Part shown: piece after piece, positions 52,101-64,000 of the stretch
Layout: each line of letters starts with the position of its first letter
Numbering within the stretch: position 1 is the stretch's first letter
Assembly: GCA_008360975.2 (NCBI GenBank)
Contig: CM039193.1
Span: forward strand, 17,777,389-17,841,388
Direction: 5' to 3'
Length of the DNA stretch: 64,000 nucleotides
DNA from: Lichenostomus cassidix
Taxonomy: Eukaryota; Chordata; Aves; Passeriformes; Meliphagidae
Position numbers and translations under genes: made by a program
The notes under the pieces: generated by a model
Told to the model about the DNA's origin: nothing
Database searches by the model: none
The model's input: the letters and a program-made list of their open reading frames with translations, nothing else

Positions 52101-55100
52101 CACAGAAATGGAGAAGGGAGGCACAAGAAAACCTGTAAAGAATTAAGCAATCACTTTGCAGCCTCTCAAGGGGGTAGGGGTTAAGAGATACAGTTTTAAA
52201 AGTCTTTATGTTGCTGAAAAGTTTATTTGTCTAATGTCTACTGGGACAGTGTGCCAACAACAGCAAACCCAAATGCAAGTTAAAAAGAGAAAGAGAAAAC
52301 TACTACTGGAAGAGAATACGAAGGCATAACAAAGCTATTTAGAAGTATGACAGTGCAGCAGCTGGTTTTGCTAATGCTTCTTGGTTATTTAAAAAAAAAT
52401 AATCATCTAAGTCCTAATTCCCTTTGTCTCCTCGCTCTGAGTAGCTGCAGTGTATGAAGCTTGCTGGCCCATGACTCATTCTTCCCACTAATGCTATTTC
52501 TTTGAATAGCCCTTGTGAAAACATGCATTTTGTGTTAGCTGTCTTAGCTGGCAACTGGGGAGAGGTTTTTTTCTCCCTGGGTGAGTGATTTATGTGTGCT
52601 AATCTCTGGATCTGCCTTTGCCACACACAGTGCCTATGAAAACTCTGGTGATGCTGTACCTGGCATTGCTGTGCTCACCTTCCTGCAAGAGCAGCTCAAG
52701 CACTAAAACTCATTTAATCTCTTCCTCCACAGGCAATAGGCTCATATCTAATGAATTCTGATACCTTGGGCTTGTTTTCAGGGCCAGGCAGTCCTGAAAT
52801 TGAGGCTGCATTTTAATTCTTGCTAGGTTTGAAAAGGGTGATGGGCAGAGAAGATGCAACTGCAAAATAAGATGTTATTTCCAACCTCTAAAACAAAGCC
52901 CTTTGCATGAGTTTGGTTCACTGTAAGAAATATGGAAGTAAATGACTGAGGCTCATTCAGAGGAAGCATTAAAGAGCCTCTGTTGCAGCTTTTGTGTGTG
53001 AGGGAGTGCTGGTGTGCTGTCTGAGCTGTCCCACTGTGGGCAGCAGCCCTGGCAGTGCTAAAAGGCCAGGCTGGGGCTGCTTTCCCAGCGCTGCCCATTG
53101 TCCCTGCTGCTCCTGGGAGAGAATCCTCCCCGGAATTCTGGCTGCTGCCCCAGTGTGCCCAGCTGTGCCAGCACACATCCATCACTGGGATAGGGATATG
53201 GATAGGGGCAGCATCCTCTCCAGCTCTCCTGGGCTCCCTGCATGAACTGGGACAGCCTTTGGAACGAGTCCAAACTGTAAACCACAAGCTCACATCCTGA
53301 GGTGGGTAATGAAATACCTCCAACCCTGCCTTTCTTGGAATTGCAGGTTCAGCATTGGCTGGGGCTGCTTATTTGATACTTGTGCTCTCTGGATTTAATC
53401 TAGACTTTAGTGTTTGGATCGAATTGTTGAATGCATTTAATATGCAATTTAATATTGTTTAATGTGTGTTGAATTGGTAGATTTATGCCTGCAGATTATA
53501 TTTGGATTGCTCAACCAAGTAAAATCTTGATTATAGCCAAACATTGATAAAGTTCAAGGAGCTGACTGTGACTTTTTATGCAGTAGAAATTAGAGATGGT
53601 TATGGGAGATTTGGAAAAGGAAGTAGTGCTGTTAAATGTAATTTTAGTTAAATTGCAGTGTAAAGGTCACAAAGTTTTCTGTTAATTGAGGTTAAATTCA
53701 AGCAAGGTTGGTCACTAGTAACATCCTTGTAAGTGGAGGATGCTACAGGAGTTTTCTGGACCATGCTAGTAAAAAAAATGATTTGGAAAACTGCTAGGGT
53801 TTAAGCTCACTTATGAAATAGAAGAATGTTGTTTTCATTGAGGAATTTCTAAACTGAAAAATAAATATTTGGCTCGTTGTATCCTTTGCATTCAAAGCAG
53901 AATGATGTTCCTAGCTCTAGCATGGAGTCTGCAATCCTTCACTCTGGTGGGATTTTTCTTTGCTCTCTGCTGTTTAAAAGCAGAAGAAAAGAGCTAATGG
54001 CTGAGCAAAGTGCCTATAGAATAGAGTGCGTGATCAGAATTGTGATTTTGGTGTGAAGGGCTGAGGTAACAGAGCACAGCAATAACCAGCAAGCTGGACT
54101 GCAGTATCAACACCGCCACAGGCCTGATCTTTATTGGACATCTTGGAAATTTTGGGAGGAAGGGGAGGGGGGGCTCTGATTAGCATATCTGTTTCAGGAA
54201 GAGTATCAAGAGTGCTCCAATTTCACATTTAAATCTGGGATCTGATTAATACTTGTGGCATGCAAGAGAGCTCTAACATTGAAGGCTGCTGTTACTATAG
54301 TGAGATGCTATTACAGACATCACAAGACTTGTTATACAAGGAAACATGATTACTCTGGATTAAAGGAGTTGCCAAAGGCTTGAAGGATTTATTGGTGCTG
54401 CTGCTTTGGGTTATATATAACTTCATTATTTGGTTGAAAACATTTAGATCTAGAATTAATGAAGCACCAGTAAATGCTGATGAAATGAATCAGCAGGTTT
54501 GACAGCTTTGAACTGACACTGAGCAACGGCTGGATTTTATGGGAACGTCCTTTAGGTCTCCAAATTGCTGGATAATGTACAGAAAGTAATAAATCCAGCT
54601 TTTGCACGGAGAAATGAAGCTTAATGAGTGCAGTGAGGTGCATCAAGGTTGATGTGATCAAGATCATATTTCTTAACTGACTTGTCATTCCCATGCTGGT
54701 AGGGGAGGCAATGGCCTGAGCTGCTGGGGATGGTGTGGGGATGCTCTGGTCTCTGGGATAAAACCTTCTGGGGGCAGTGGGGACCTGCAGAGATGGGAGC
54801 AGGAGGCACAGGATGGGTGACAGCAATGAGCATGTGGCTCTGAGCAAGGCGAGGGGAAGTGGGGAGTTGTGGCTTTAGGAACAAAGCACTGAAATTGGCT
54901 TTTTTTCCCTGCAAAACTTAGTCATGGGTAGTGTAATTAGAGGGGAGATGCAAATGTGTACCAGCTCTGTGGTGTGCTGGGCTGCTGCAAGGCCCCTTTT
55001 CTATGGGAATGAGGAGTTCAGTGCAGATCACAGCCATTTGATCATTTCATTAATCTCAGCTGTATAAAACTGGCAGCATTTTGACATTGCTTCACTAACC

Positions 55101-57451
55101 CAGCTCAGAGAGCAGTGTGACATCCAGAAATGTTTTCTAGACAACTGCATTCCATCCCATTCTGTGAAATCTGCAGTGCTGCAGAGATGTTTCAAAATGA
55201 TTATTGTTTTAACAGATGATTAATTGCAATTTTTTTATTGCCTTCTTAATGTTAGCTCAGCAGTCATCATTTGCTCCTGATACCGTGATGCAGAATGAGT
55301 GCTGTGGGTATTCATGGGAGTCTGCATGAGAAATGAGCCATAATCAATGATGAAAGGTTTTCAAGTTTTGAAATCCTCTTACAACATTCATTTCTTACAA
55401 GCAAATATGTAATGGCAGAAATTGCTCTTGAGTTGCCTTTGACTCTCCCTCTGTAATGTGACTCAGGAATTTAGGTTTGTAAAAATATGACTAAGTCCCT
55501 TCTGCCTTTGAGGTATAGACCTGGGTGAAATCCAGTGTGGGATTGGATTTCAGTGAAATGGATAAGTTCTTTCCCAGTCTTTTTAACTTTGAATTTGGGA
55601 CAAAGCTACATCAAAAGCTGGAATAGGTTCCTCATCTGACTGTTCCATGACTGAGTGGTTTTTTTTTTCTCTTCAGACAGTGTCTGATTACTAAATGAAG
55701 CTCTCAGCATCAATAAATCATTTCCCTGCAGAGTAAAACCTGCAATTTTTCAGACATGTTGTCTTTTGTACCCTTTGAAATATCCCTCCTGGGGCTGTGG
55801 AGGAACTCCCTGGGCAGGTACAGCAAAGAGAGAGTGAGAATGAATCCAGGTGTCTGTGGGGGTGACAAGCTGAACACATTCCAGAGGATCTGCAGGAGCT
55901 CTGTGAACTCCTGGGAGCATCTTGGGGTTATGGGGTTATAGAATGAGGAGCCAAGCAGGGCTCCTGTGCAGCCCAAATGGGGTTTTCCAGCAAAAAACTG
56001 TGGTGTGATCCATGTAGGGCTCAGCAGGGCACACCCAGGAAATGGGGGTGGGAAGCACAGAGGAGGATCACTGCTGATCCTGCAGGAGCATTGGGGTTGG
56101 AATTTGTGTTCTTACCACCTGGAGGGGAAAACAGAGCCTGCAGAGCAGAACCAACTGTGTGGGAAGAAGGTCCTGGCTGGAAGTGTTGGCCTGCAAAACC
56201 CACATTCCAAAGGGAATATATTAGCACAGGATTCCTCATTCCATGCTCTGAGGGGCATCACAGAATGGAAATCTGCAAATGCAAAAGTGTTCTGGATGTC
56301 AAAGAGATGGAGGGCAAGGAGGGAAGGATGGAAATAATCTCTTGCCCAGATTATATGTTAGTAGCAATTAGGAGAGCTCTGTTAGTCCACAAAAGCCAGC
56401 AGCTGGGATTTCTCCTGCCTCACAAGCTCTCAGCTCATTTTTCTCCCTGTGTCCCACCCCAAGGTATTTTTAAAGCTGGATGAAGACAGCTCTCATTCTC
56501 TTCTTGTGCTTATATTGACACAGCCCCAGATGTTATTGCTATGCAAACCACTGCTATTATTTTTTTCTCTTAAGTACTTTCCTGGTTTCCCTTTTGCTGT
56601 GACAATTTTGTCATTGTTGCTGGGAGATGGAACTATTTCATTCATGGGCCACAAATGTTTTCTGTTAGGCATTCAAAACCTCCCATCCTCCTATTGTGCT
56701 TTTCCAGTTTACTATAAAATGCTCCAGCCCCATCCCATAGAGTTTGGTTTCAACCTTCCCTTCCTGTTATTTTTAACATTTTCTCAGTTTTTCTTTAGTT
56801 CTCCAAGATGTATCACTGCTGTGAGTTTAGTGATGAAATTCTTCTGTCTCATTCACTTACTTCAATCCCATCCATTGCTTCCTTTGTATTTCCCTGTATC
56901 CCAGCACTTCTCTCATCTCCTCTGTCATCCATAACTTCTCTTTTTGATTCACACCTGCTTGCCTTGGCTTTGAATGTCTACTTTGCATCCTCTGTATGTT
57001 GGATTTTAAGGGGGAATCTGCGTGGCTTGAAATAAAAACGTTCAGCTTTTCATCCTCCAGATTTACAAACTGATTTTGAGTTATTTGTTGGTAAACTCTC
57101 CAAATAAACAGTTGTAGATTCCTATTACTTTGCTATTCTTCTGTTCTGACAGTAGTTGTAAACTGATGTAGGAATGCTTCTAAACAATTTACTTTTGAAT
57201 AACGGACTTGGTTTCCTGTCAGAATGTTATTAAAAAATGTTGCTCATTAATGGTCTTTTCTTGCACTTTTTCTGAGTATATTGCCATGTTAAAAAAAAAA
57301 ATCAGACTTTTTCTACGTTTTTTTTGTTTGTTTACAATAATCTGGGTAAGGCAGCACTTATTCTATTTATGCTTGCAAACACTTCCATTGTAAACAACTA
57401 GTGGACAAATGAATTGCATCAGTAATACTGTGGTGCTGTTAACTGGATTAC

Positions 57452-57485
57452 AATTTTTTTTTTTTTTTAATTTAAAAATTTAAAT
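57452..57485. repeat. Poly-T run and TTTAAA low-complexity tract
   Basis: An uninterrupted T run of about 17 bases is followed by AATTTAAAAATTTAAATT, which is nearly self-complementary. It could be the tail of an old retroposed element, but no element body is recognisable next to it. Confidence 0.7.
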
Positions 57486-59177
57486 TTGCTCTTCACAAAA
57501 ACTGGACTTAAGGTTAGGATCAGGTGCTGTGTTTTATTCCATTTGCTTCTACAGTGATTTGCTGGCCTCAAGCACCATTGCCTTGCCCAGCATTTGTCCT
57601 CTTTTCCCTATAAAGTCAATTTAGTGTTCTGGTGGATTTTCCATTCTTCCTGTACAAACATGCACCTTCCAATACCTGCATCGCCGTTGAGCAAGAAGAA
57701 ATTGTCAGTACCTGTTTTTCCTGCCTGTTGAGTATCAGGTGTAATTTAACAGCCGTTTTTGGGAAATATTCCTTCAGCCCATTGCCCCTTGTCAGCAGCC
57801 TGGGGAGTTATTCTAAGCCACAGCTCTTGCCAAGGCCTGTTACCTCCAAATTTGACAATTAAACATCAAAAGTTACGCTTGAAACACTAACATTTATATT
57901 AAAAAAGCTTTTTTTTTTTAAATCTTGTTTTTTCTCTATCTTTTTCATGCCTGAAACTAAAGTAATTTCTTGGAAATTGAAGGCTGTCCATGGGATACTG
58001 ATGGCCTCAGATACCTTTTTTTTAAAAAATATTATATTTGCATTGTGAGAAATCGATGTGTGCCCTCATTCAGATGTGACTCCATCTGCTTCTGCCCCTA
58101 TTTTCCTGTCAGGATTTTGTCCAGCCCTTTCTGTACTTTTCCCTGGAGGTTTTGCTGTTATTCCACCCCAATTCCATGGAATTGTGGAGCACAGGGAGAA
58201 GCTGAGCTAAATTGCAATTCTGGAGCCTTTTGTCCTAAAGCTGCTCTTGGGTTTTGTGTGTTTTTGTTACAAAGCAGAGCATGTTGACATCACTGACAAT
58301 TCCCCAATTTGTTCTCACGCCCCTCACACAACCAAAAAGGAGAAGGAACCCCTTCTATTCCCATTTTTTGTCCAGCTCAGGTCTGTCCATAGCTGTTTCC
58401 TGAGCAGAAGAGCCAAGGAAGTGAAATACCAGAGAGAAGTTTGTTGTCCTTGTTTTCACTATTGACTCCAGCACATTTAAAATCGAGTTTTTATCTCTGG
58501 CAATTGAGTATCTCTTCAGAGGAAAATACTGGAAGTTCTTGGAATTACAAACATATCAGGCCACGAGCCAAGCTTTCCCTGGCTAAGCAGTGACAAAAGC
58601 TGCCAGTGGAGCTGAGTTTTATGGGGTGTTTTTTTCTGCTGAGAAACTACTGTTCTCTCTGAGATCATCGAAACTTATTGCAGCTAGGATTCAATATTGG
58701 ATTTTAATCACAGTTCCAGAGTTAAAATGGGAATTCTCACTTATGGAACACCGAGCAGATCGTGGCTGAAGTGGTTCATCTGGAAATTTTAAATTAAATT
58801 TTATCCCAGCGTATTAGTAATTTTAGCAGAATGTTCTAATCCAAAATGAAAAGCAGATGTGCTTCATGGAAGTAGGGAAGTCCAGACAATGGGTATTGTG
58901 TTTAGGTTACAAGACTTGTGGTCTTCCTTTTTTTAATTTTATTTTCATTGTTTACATTGCAGGCAAGTCTTTGTTCATTTTAAGGAATAAAGCTATTAGC
59001 TTTAAAACATATTTTTTTTAAAGTTTGTATCCAAAAATATTTCTCTTGAGTTGTATAAAAAATCGGGTTTTCTGGAAATTCATTGCCCTCATGAATGGAC
59101 TCCTGGCGAGTGAGGAATTTTTATGACTCCCTTAAAAAACAATTGCAGGCATTCCACAAATAAACAATACATTGATT

Positions 59178-59190
59178 GGGGGGGGGGGGG
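59178..59190. repeat. Homopolymer G13
   Basis: Thirteen consecutive G residues lie between ATTGATT and CATGTTAATG. Long G runs are uncommon in this AT-rich intron and are prone to length error in sequencing. Confidence 0.9.
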
Positions 59191-62100
59191 CATGTTAATG
59201 ACTATTTTATAATTATTTGTTCTCCAGTGTTTATTTCAGTATGGTATGTTGTAATTTTTAACTGAGTTATCCTAAGAATTCCCTTGTACGGCACAGTTTG
59301 GAGTGTAAGCCAATGCTGCTCCAATCCCAGGTGACTGAGATTTCCCTGATTTCCATCAGTGCTGGGAGAAGAGCTGGAATAGTTCAGTGGCACAGCCAGC
59401 TCCTTCTTTTTGCACCTTGCTTTGGCCATTTTGACCTCTTCTCCTCAATCAGATTTTATTAATGGAAAATTTATTTCTCTATCTTCCATTAATAAATTCC
59501 ACACATGATTTTCTTAGGTTTTATTCTCCTCCTTTCAGGGCTGCTTGTGCTGAATAGTTGACCACAGTCAGAGCTCCCTCGGATTTGGCTTTTCCTGTTT
59601 AAACTGCTGTGAGTGACAGCTCTGATTTTCCTGGCACAATAACACCCTGTTTGTGTACACAGCAGCAGAGCTCCTGATACTGCACAAGAGGCTTGTTGGA
59701 AAGATTGGGGCTGAGGGGGGCTGAACATCCCTGGATTGCTCCTTGGCCCACAGGGAGCAGCAGTTAAATGCCCATGGAAGCTCTCCTTGTTGCTTTTGGA
59801 CAGGATTGACTTTCTGCTGCTCCATCTGCAAATAATCCAGGAGGTGCTGTTATCACCAGAAGTGCAGTTTGTGATTCAGCTCACGCTCAGTTGCTGCAGT
59901 CATTCTGCAGATTTTGAGTCACGTCAAGAATATTTTGTTCACCCTGAGAGAGCTCAGAGGGAAAATGATAGCATTTGGAATCTGAATTGTGCAGCCAAGG
60001 ATGAACCTGTTGCCTGGCATTTCACACGTTTGGGTCTTCATTTCCCCTCTGTCAAACCTGTCTGTGTGTCACTTTGTCCTCAGCAAGTTTTCCCTCAAGT
60101 CCTTTAATCCATGAGGTAGAATTGCTGCAGTTTCTTACAGAAAAAACCACCCCATCAAACTCAGATCAGCTGTGAGTGTTTGGGAGCAGGAGGGGCTGAG
60201 CAGAGGGAACTGAAGTTGCCTTCTGTGTCTGCACATGAGTAACAATAGAAATGTGGACAGCACTGCCATCAGTGCAGAGATTCTGATCACATTTTGTCAC
60301 TCCTTCCTCATTGAAGGGAGCCTGGCTGACTTTCAAAGCTTGCTGCTGTCAGAAAATTATGAAACAGAAAAAAACCCAAATCAAAGATGCCGTGATCTCC
60401 TTCCAACTCTGGGAGAGCAGAAAGTCACTGTGTCAGAAACCAGATCACTTCTGCATTTTCCAGAGCAGCACAGGGACAGCATCAGACAGCAGAGCTGACA
60501 GGGCTGCTCTCATGTTCAGGGGGCTCAGGAAGGGAGCAGAATGCTGTGGAACAACATTATTCCCTGGGATTTGTAACTCTCTATTCCAAACATGCTCATG
60601 AGGGTTCCTTATTTTCCTGTCTGAATCAGTATTTCTGACTGTGACAGAGTGATTTATATCCCAGTTTAGTTCTGGCTGGGCCTCAGCAGAAAGATCAAAG
60701 CAATGGATGTAAACATCAGAGCAAGAATAAGTAGGTGTCCAAAATGGGTCCTGTTGGGTGTTTTTAGAAGGTGGAATGAAGCTGGGTTTGTGTAAGTTCA
60801 GACTTGTCAGGACTCGATGATTTCTTATTAATTGATGAATTTTACAGAGGGTTTATTTCATCAACATAAAAACCCTTTGCGAAAGAGAAATATTTTCATT
60901 GCAGAGGAGCTGAGAAATCAACTTCTTTGTGTACCTCTCCCCACTGGGGTTTCTACAAAACTCCCAGCAGCAGAGAGAGAGTCATTGAAAAGCAGAGTCT
61001 CTTGCTGCTTTATTGCTCTACTAAAAATTGGTATTTGCACTTTTGAGTGACTAAAGAATGGTTGGAGGGATTTCGATGCACTCAGCCCTTGCAATCAGAT
61101 GGTGCTCATGGAGTGGGTGGGATGCTGCAGGAACCACAGGCCTGTTCCCACACATCAAGGACAAGCCCAGAAAGTTTATGGGAGCTGGGAAATCTCCCAT
61201 CCTCTCTGCTGACTGGGAGATGACTGGGGAAGCCACTGGGAAGGAGCAGTGTGTCAGCACTTCCAAGGAATTAAAGGAGAGGGGAGCAGAGTTGGGTGAA
61301 ACTTGGGTGTCATCTATTAATAATATAATCCTGAAACTCAGGACCTTTTCAAATTCCAGTTGCAACAGCTTCAGTTTTACTCAGCTGTGTGCTAAAGCCA
61401 CATTCACACTGATCTGAAAGAATTTGTCATTGCTTTTGCAAACTCCTTGAAAATTGTATTTTTTAACTCCCCAAACAGTTCCCCAAATGAATGCCTGCAA
61501 AGAGATTTCTGACTGCTTTGTTTCATGATAGAAAAGCGAATGGGTAAGGGAATTATCATAGAGAAAGCAACTTATTCACGTTGTGTTTCCCTCTGAGTTC
61601 TTCCCAATAGAAAATGAACGTGCAGCCTCTGTTTGAAATAATTAGCCGTGGTTTACTGGGGGAATTTTGAGACTTTCATGTTGCACTAGCTTTTGATCAA
61701 AATTTCCCTGCACTGCCTTGTTTAATTCTGGCCATCTGGATTAAAAGGCTCTCTTAATCTTAAATACAGATTGCAACTCTTTCTTTTGGAGTGCACTGCC
61801 ATAAAATTCGGGCAAGGTTCCAGCTTTCTTCATTAAAGCTTTTCTTTATTATGGTTTGTCGGCCATTAAATGATTGTTATGCACAATGGGCACTTGATTA
61901 TAATTTGCTGGAGCTGGGAATCAGTTCCAGCAGTAATCCAGTTCTGTAATTAAAAGGAAGCATGTTTGTACCTGCTAGGATCTTCTGAGAGCTGCTGAGG
62001 GTGAGGAGAAAACAGAGTTGAAAGGCAACAATTTCTGCTAATAAGACATCGAAAGGCTCTAATCTGCCAGCGTTCTGCGCTGGGTTGGGGAAGTGTGGCT

Positions 62101-63803
62101 TTCTGCATAATAACTGGGTTTCAGCCCAAAGCTGGGGTTTGTGACAGGGATAAAAGGGCATTTGATTTGTCAGAAATCTCCCATCTTTCAGTTTTGTTTG
62201 GGGTTTGGGAAGGAGTGTGCATTTCTCACAGAAAAGGAGCAATTGGGGATCCTCGAATCCTCTCCGAGTTTTGTTTCTGCTCTTGTCGGTTTTTTGTCAG
62301 GGAGCTCAATCTCACTTCTAGTGTTTTTTCACCTGGAAGGTTTTGAAAAATTGTGAGAAAATTGCTACCTTTAAAATTATTTTAAAAGGGAGTTTTTCAC
62401 AGGTGTTTGTGCCATTTACTTTTATATTTTGGCTGTTGTGGAGCTGAAGGAAATCTAAGTTTGTCTAGCTGATGGTGTAACTGTGTCTGATTTTAGCAGT
62501 GTGTCATGGATAACCTAAAGCACATATAGGAATATTTAATAACCAGGAGAAAAGATTTCTTTATAACATTGAAGTTATGTAGCAGCTTTGTAATACTTCT
62601 TTCCCCCTACCTCCTCAAACTCCATCTCTGAGATTCCTTTTAGAAAATGTGCACCTGGGAAACTTTTCTGACAGCTCAATCTGTGCACATTGGGTGAGAT
62701 GAAGCTGCTAAATGAAATCATTTCACTTCAAATTTTACAAGCATCTGTTTGGCTGAAAACAATTTTCTGCCCCAGCTGAGAAGTCAAGAGATGCAAACAC
62801 TGAGTGTGCAACAAATTCTTGCAGTTAAGTATTGGAGTGCAGGAATAGTGGATGCAGTAGGTCAGAAATTGCCTTTCTAACATCTCTCAAATTGGAGCTG
62901 TTTAATTAGCAATTAAAACATTCCCAGTGGACTGAAATAGATGACGATGCAGGTTGTGGATTTAGCAAGATGGTGCAGAAATCAAGGAAACCTGCAGAGT
63001 TGAAGTGCTCTCTGCCACAATTCTAATCAGAATTCTAGCAACAACAATCAACAAAACCAATTCTGATCAGAGTTGTCGATGATGTAATCAGGAGTTTTCA
63101 GCCTTGCTAAAGAAGTGAGGAACACAGACTTGAATAAAAAGCCTTTATAACTCTGTCTTTGCTCGCCATGGGAACCCTGATGTTCTGCTGGACACACAAT
63201 TGAGACGTGCAAGTCTTCTGAGGAAAACTGTAATAACTTGGAAATTCAGATTTACCTGAAAAATCCCTTCTTTTCCTTTTTATGAGGGTTTATTTTTTTT
63301 AATACCTTTGTTGCTTTTGGAAAAAGTAGAAGGCTTTTCTTGTGAATCTCATCTTCCCCATGGCAAGCCCTTGCACTGCCTGTGCCAATAGTTTATTTCA
63401 CATGTATTCAGTCCAGTTTTCTTCTCACATATGTCAAATAACATTTTGGCAAGTGGTAAACAAAAGATATACAGTGAAGAAAAAGAGACTTGTGATTTTT
63501 TTTTAAGTGAAAAGATACATTTTATGAAATAATCCTCTCATTGAAGTGAATAATTAAAGCTAAAATAAATAAGATCTTACAAGAGATTGCACGGTAATTA
63601 TGTAACTTTTGAGAAAAAAGAGTTGATGGTAATGAAGTCTTTTCCCTTTACGGGGTTTTTCTTGGAAAAGTGCAGCATCATGTGATGATGTACCACAGAG
63701 TGTGAGAGCAGCTTGCTGCTGCACAATCCAAACATCACAAAGGGATTTCCAGAGAACAGATATTGATCAGTTCTGTCTTCTGCGAGGGAGCAGAAAGGTT
63801 TTC

Positions 63804-63885
63804 ATTTAATTTAATTTAATTTAATTTTACTTTATTTTATTTTGTTTTACTTTACTTTATTTTATTTTATTTTATTTTAATTTTT
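63804..63885. repeat. (TTTAA)n / (TTTTA)n compound microsatellite
   Basis: About four TTTAA units pass into TTTTA units with C and G substitutions (TTTAC, TTTTG), then clean TTTTA again, about 80 bases in all. It is a compound pentanucleotide array near the right edge of the window. Confidence 0.93.
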
Positions 63886-64000
63886 GCTGAGTGCTTCTCT
63901 GATGGAACTCCCCAGTGGGAATTGGAGCTCCCTTGGGATTTGGCCAAACCCTCCTCTCCTCTTAGCCATGTCCTGAGAGGACTGAGGGCCATCCCTCTCA

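Noticed and set aside
56449..56934. 161-codon hydrophobic + strand frame in the last ATG7 intron
   Set aside because: The sequence is pyrimidine-rich on the + strand, which yields Leu/Phe/Ser/Pro-rich translation. No signal or membrane-protein family is recognisable.

Overview
The window is vertebrate nuclear DNA, most likely from a bird. Genes are split by GT-AG introns. The recognisable dispersed repeats are short antisense fragments resembling CR1 (chicken repeat 1) LINE 3' ends. Two neighbouring genes, HRH1 and ATG7, lie in the same order and orientation as in other vertebrates. I saw no prokaryotic operon, CRISPR array, provirus or other foreign system. The species cannot be named from sequence alone.

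Layout: 1-4877 is non-coding DNA upstream of HRH1, probably its 5'UTR intron. 4878-6401 holds the 3' coding exon of HRH1 with an intact 470-codon reading frame for the histamine H1 receptor. 6402-11600 is 3'UTR and intergenic DNA with CR1-like fragments and a GGGAA pentanucleotide array. About 11560-13300 is a GC- and CpG-rich island containing the presumed ATG7 promoter and non-coding exon 1, flanked by a 46-bp minisatellite on the left and a 54-bp minisatellite on the right. From 13695 to 43510 lie 17 coding exons of ATG7 on the + strand. Every exon junction is GT-AG, all phases agree, and together they encode 696 residues. The last few codons, about ten by comparison with human ATG7, are not in the window and must lie beyond 64000. 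So 43511-64000 is read as one intron of more than 20 kb, after a 12-kb intron before coding exon 17.

HRH1 is a plasma-membrane Gq-coupled receptor for histamine. ATG7 is the E1-like enzyme of autophagy that activates ATG12 and the LC3/GABARAP family. They are neighbours but not known to share a pathway. The ATG7 adenylation motif (GAGTLG, residues 365-370), the catalytic cysteine (Cys575, equal to human Cys572) and both CxxC zinc pairs are present, so the gene looks functional.

The points most worth a second look are: the repeat architecture around the ATG7 promoter, including copies of the exon 1 splice donor; a possible overlapping upstream ORF; the in-frame 81-bp cassette exon carrying half of the zinc site; a 22-bp polypyrimidine minisatellite just after the active-site exon; several near-perfect inverted repeats in introns; and a Thr-to-Met change in the HRH1 ligand pocket. 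No wholly new system is evident.
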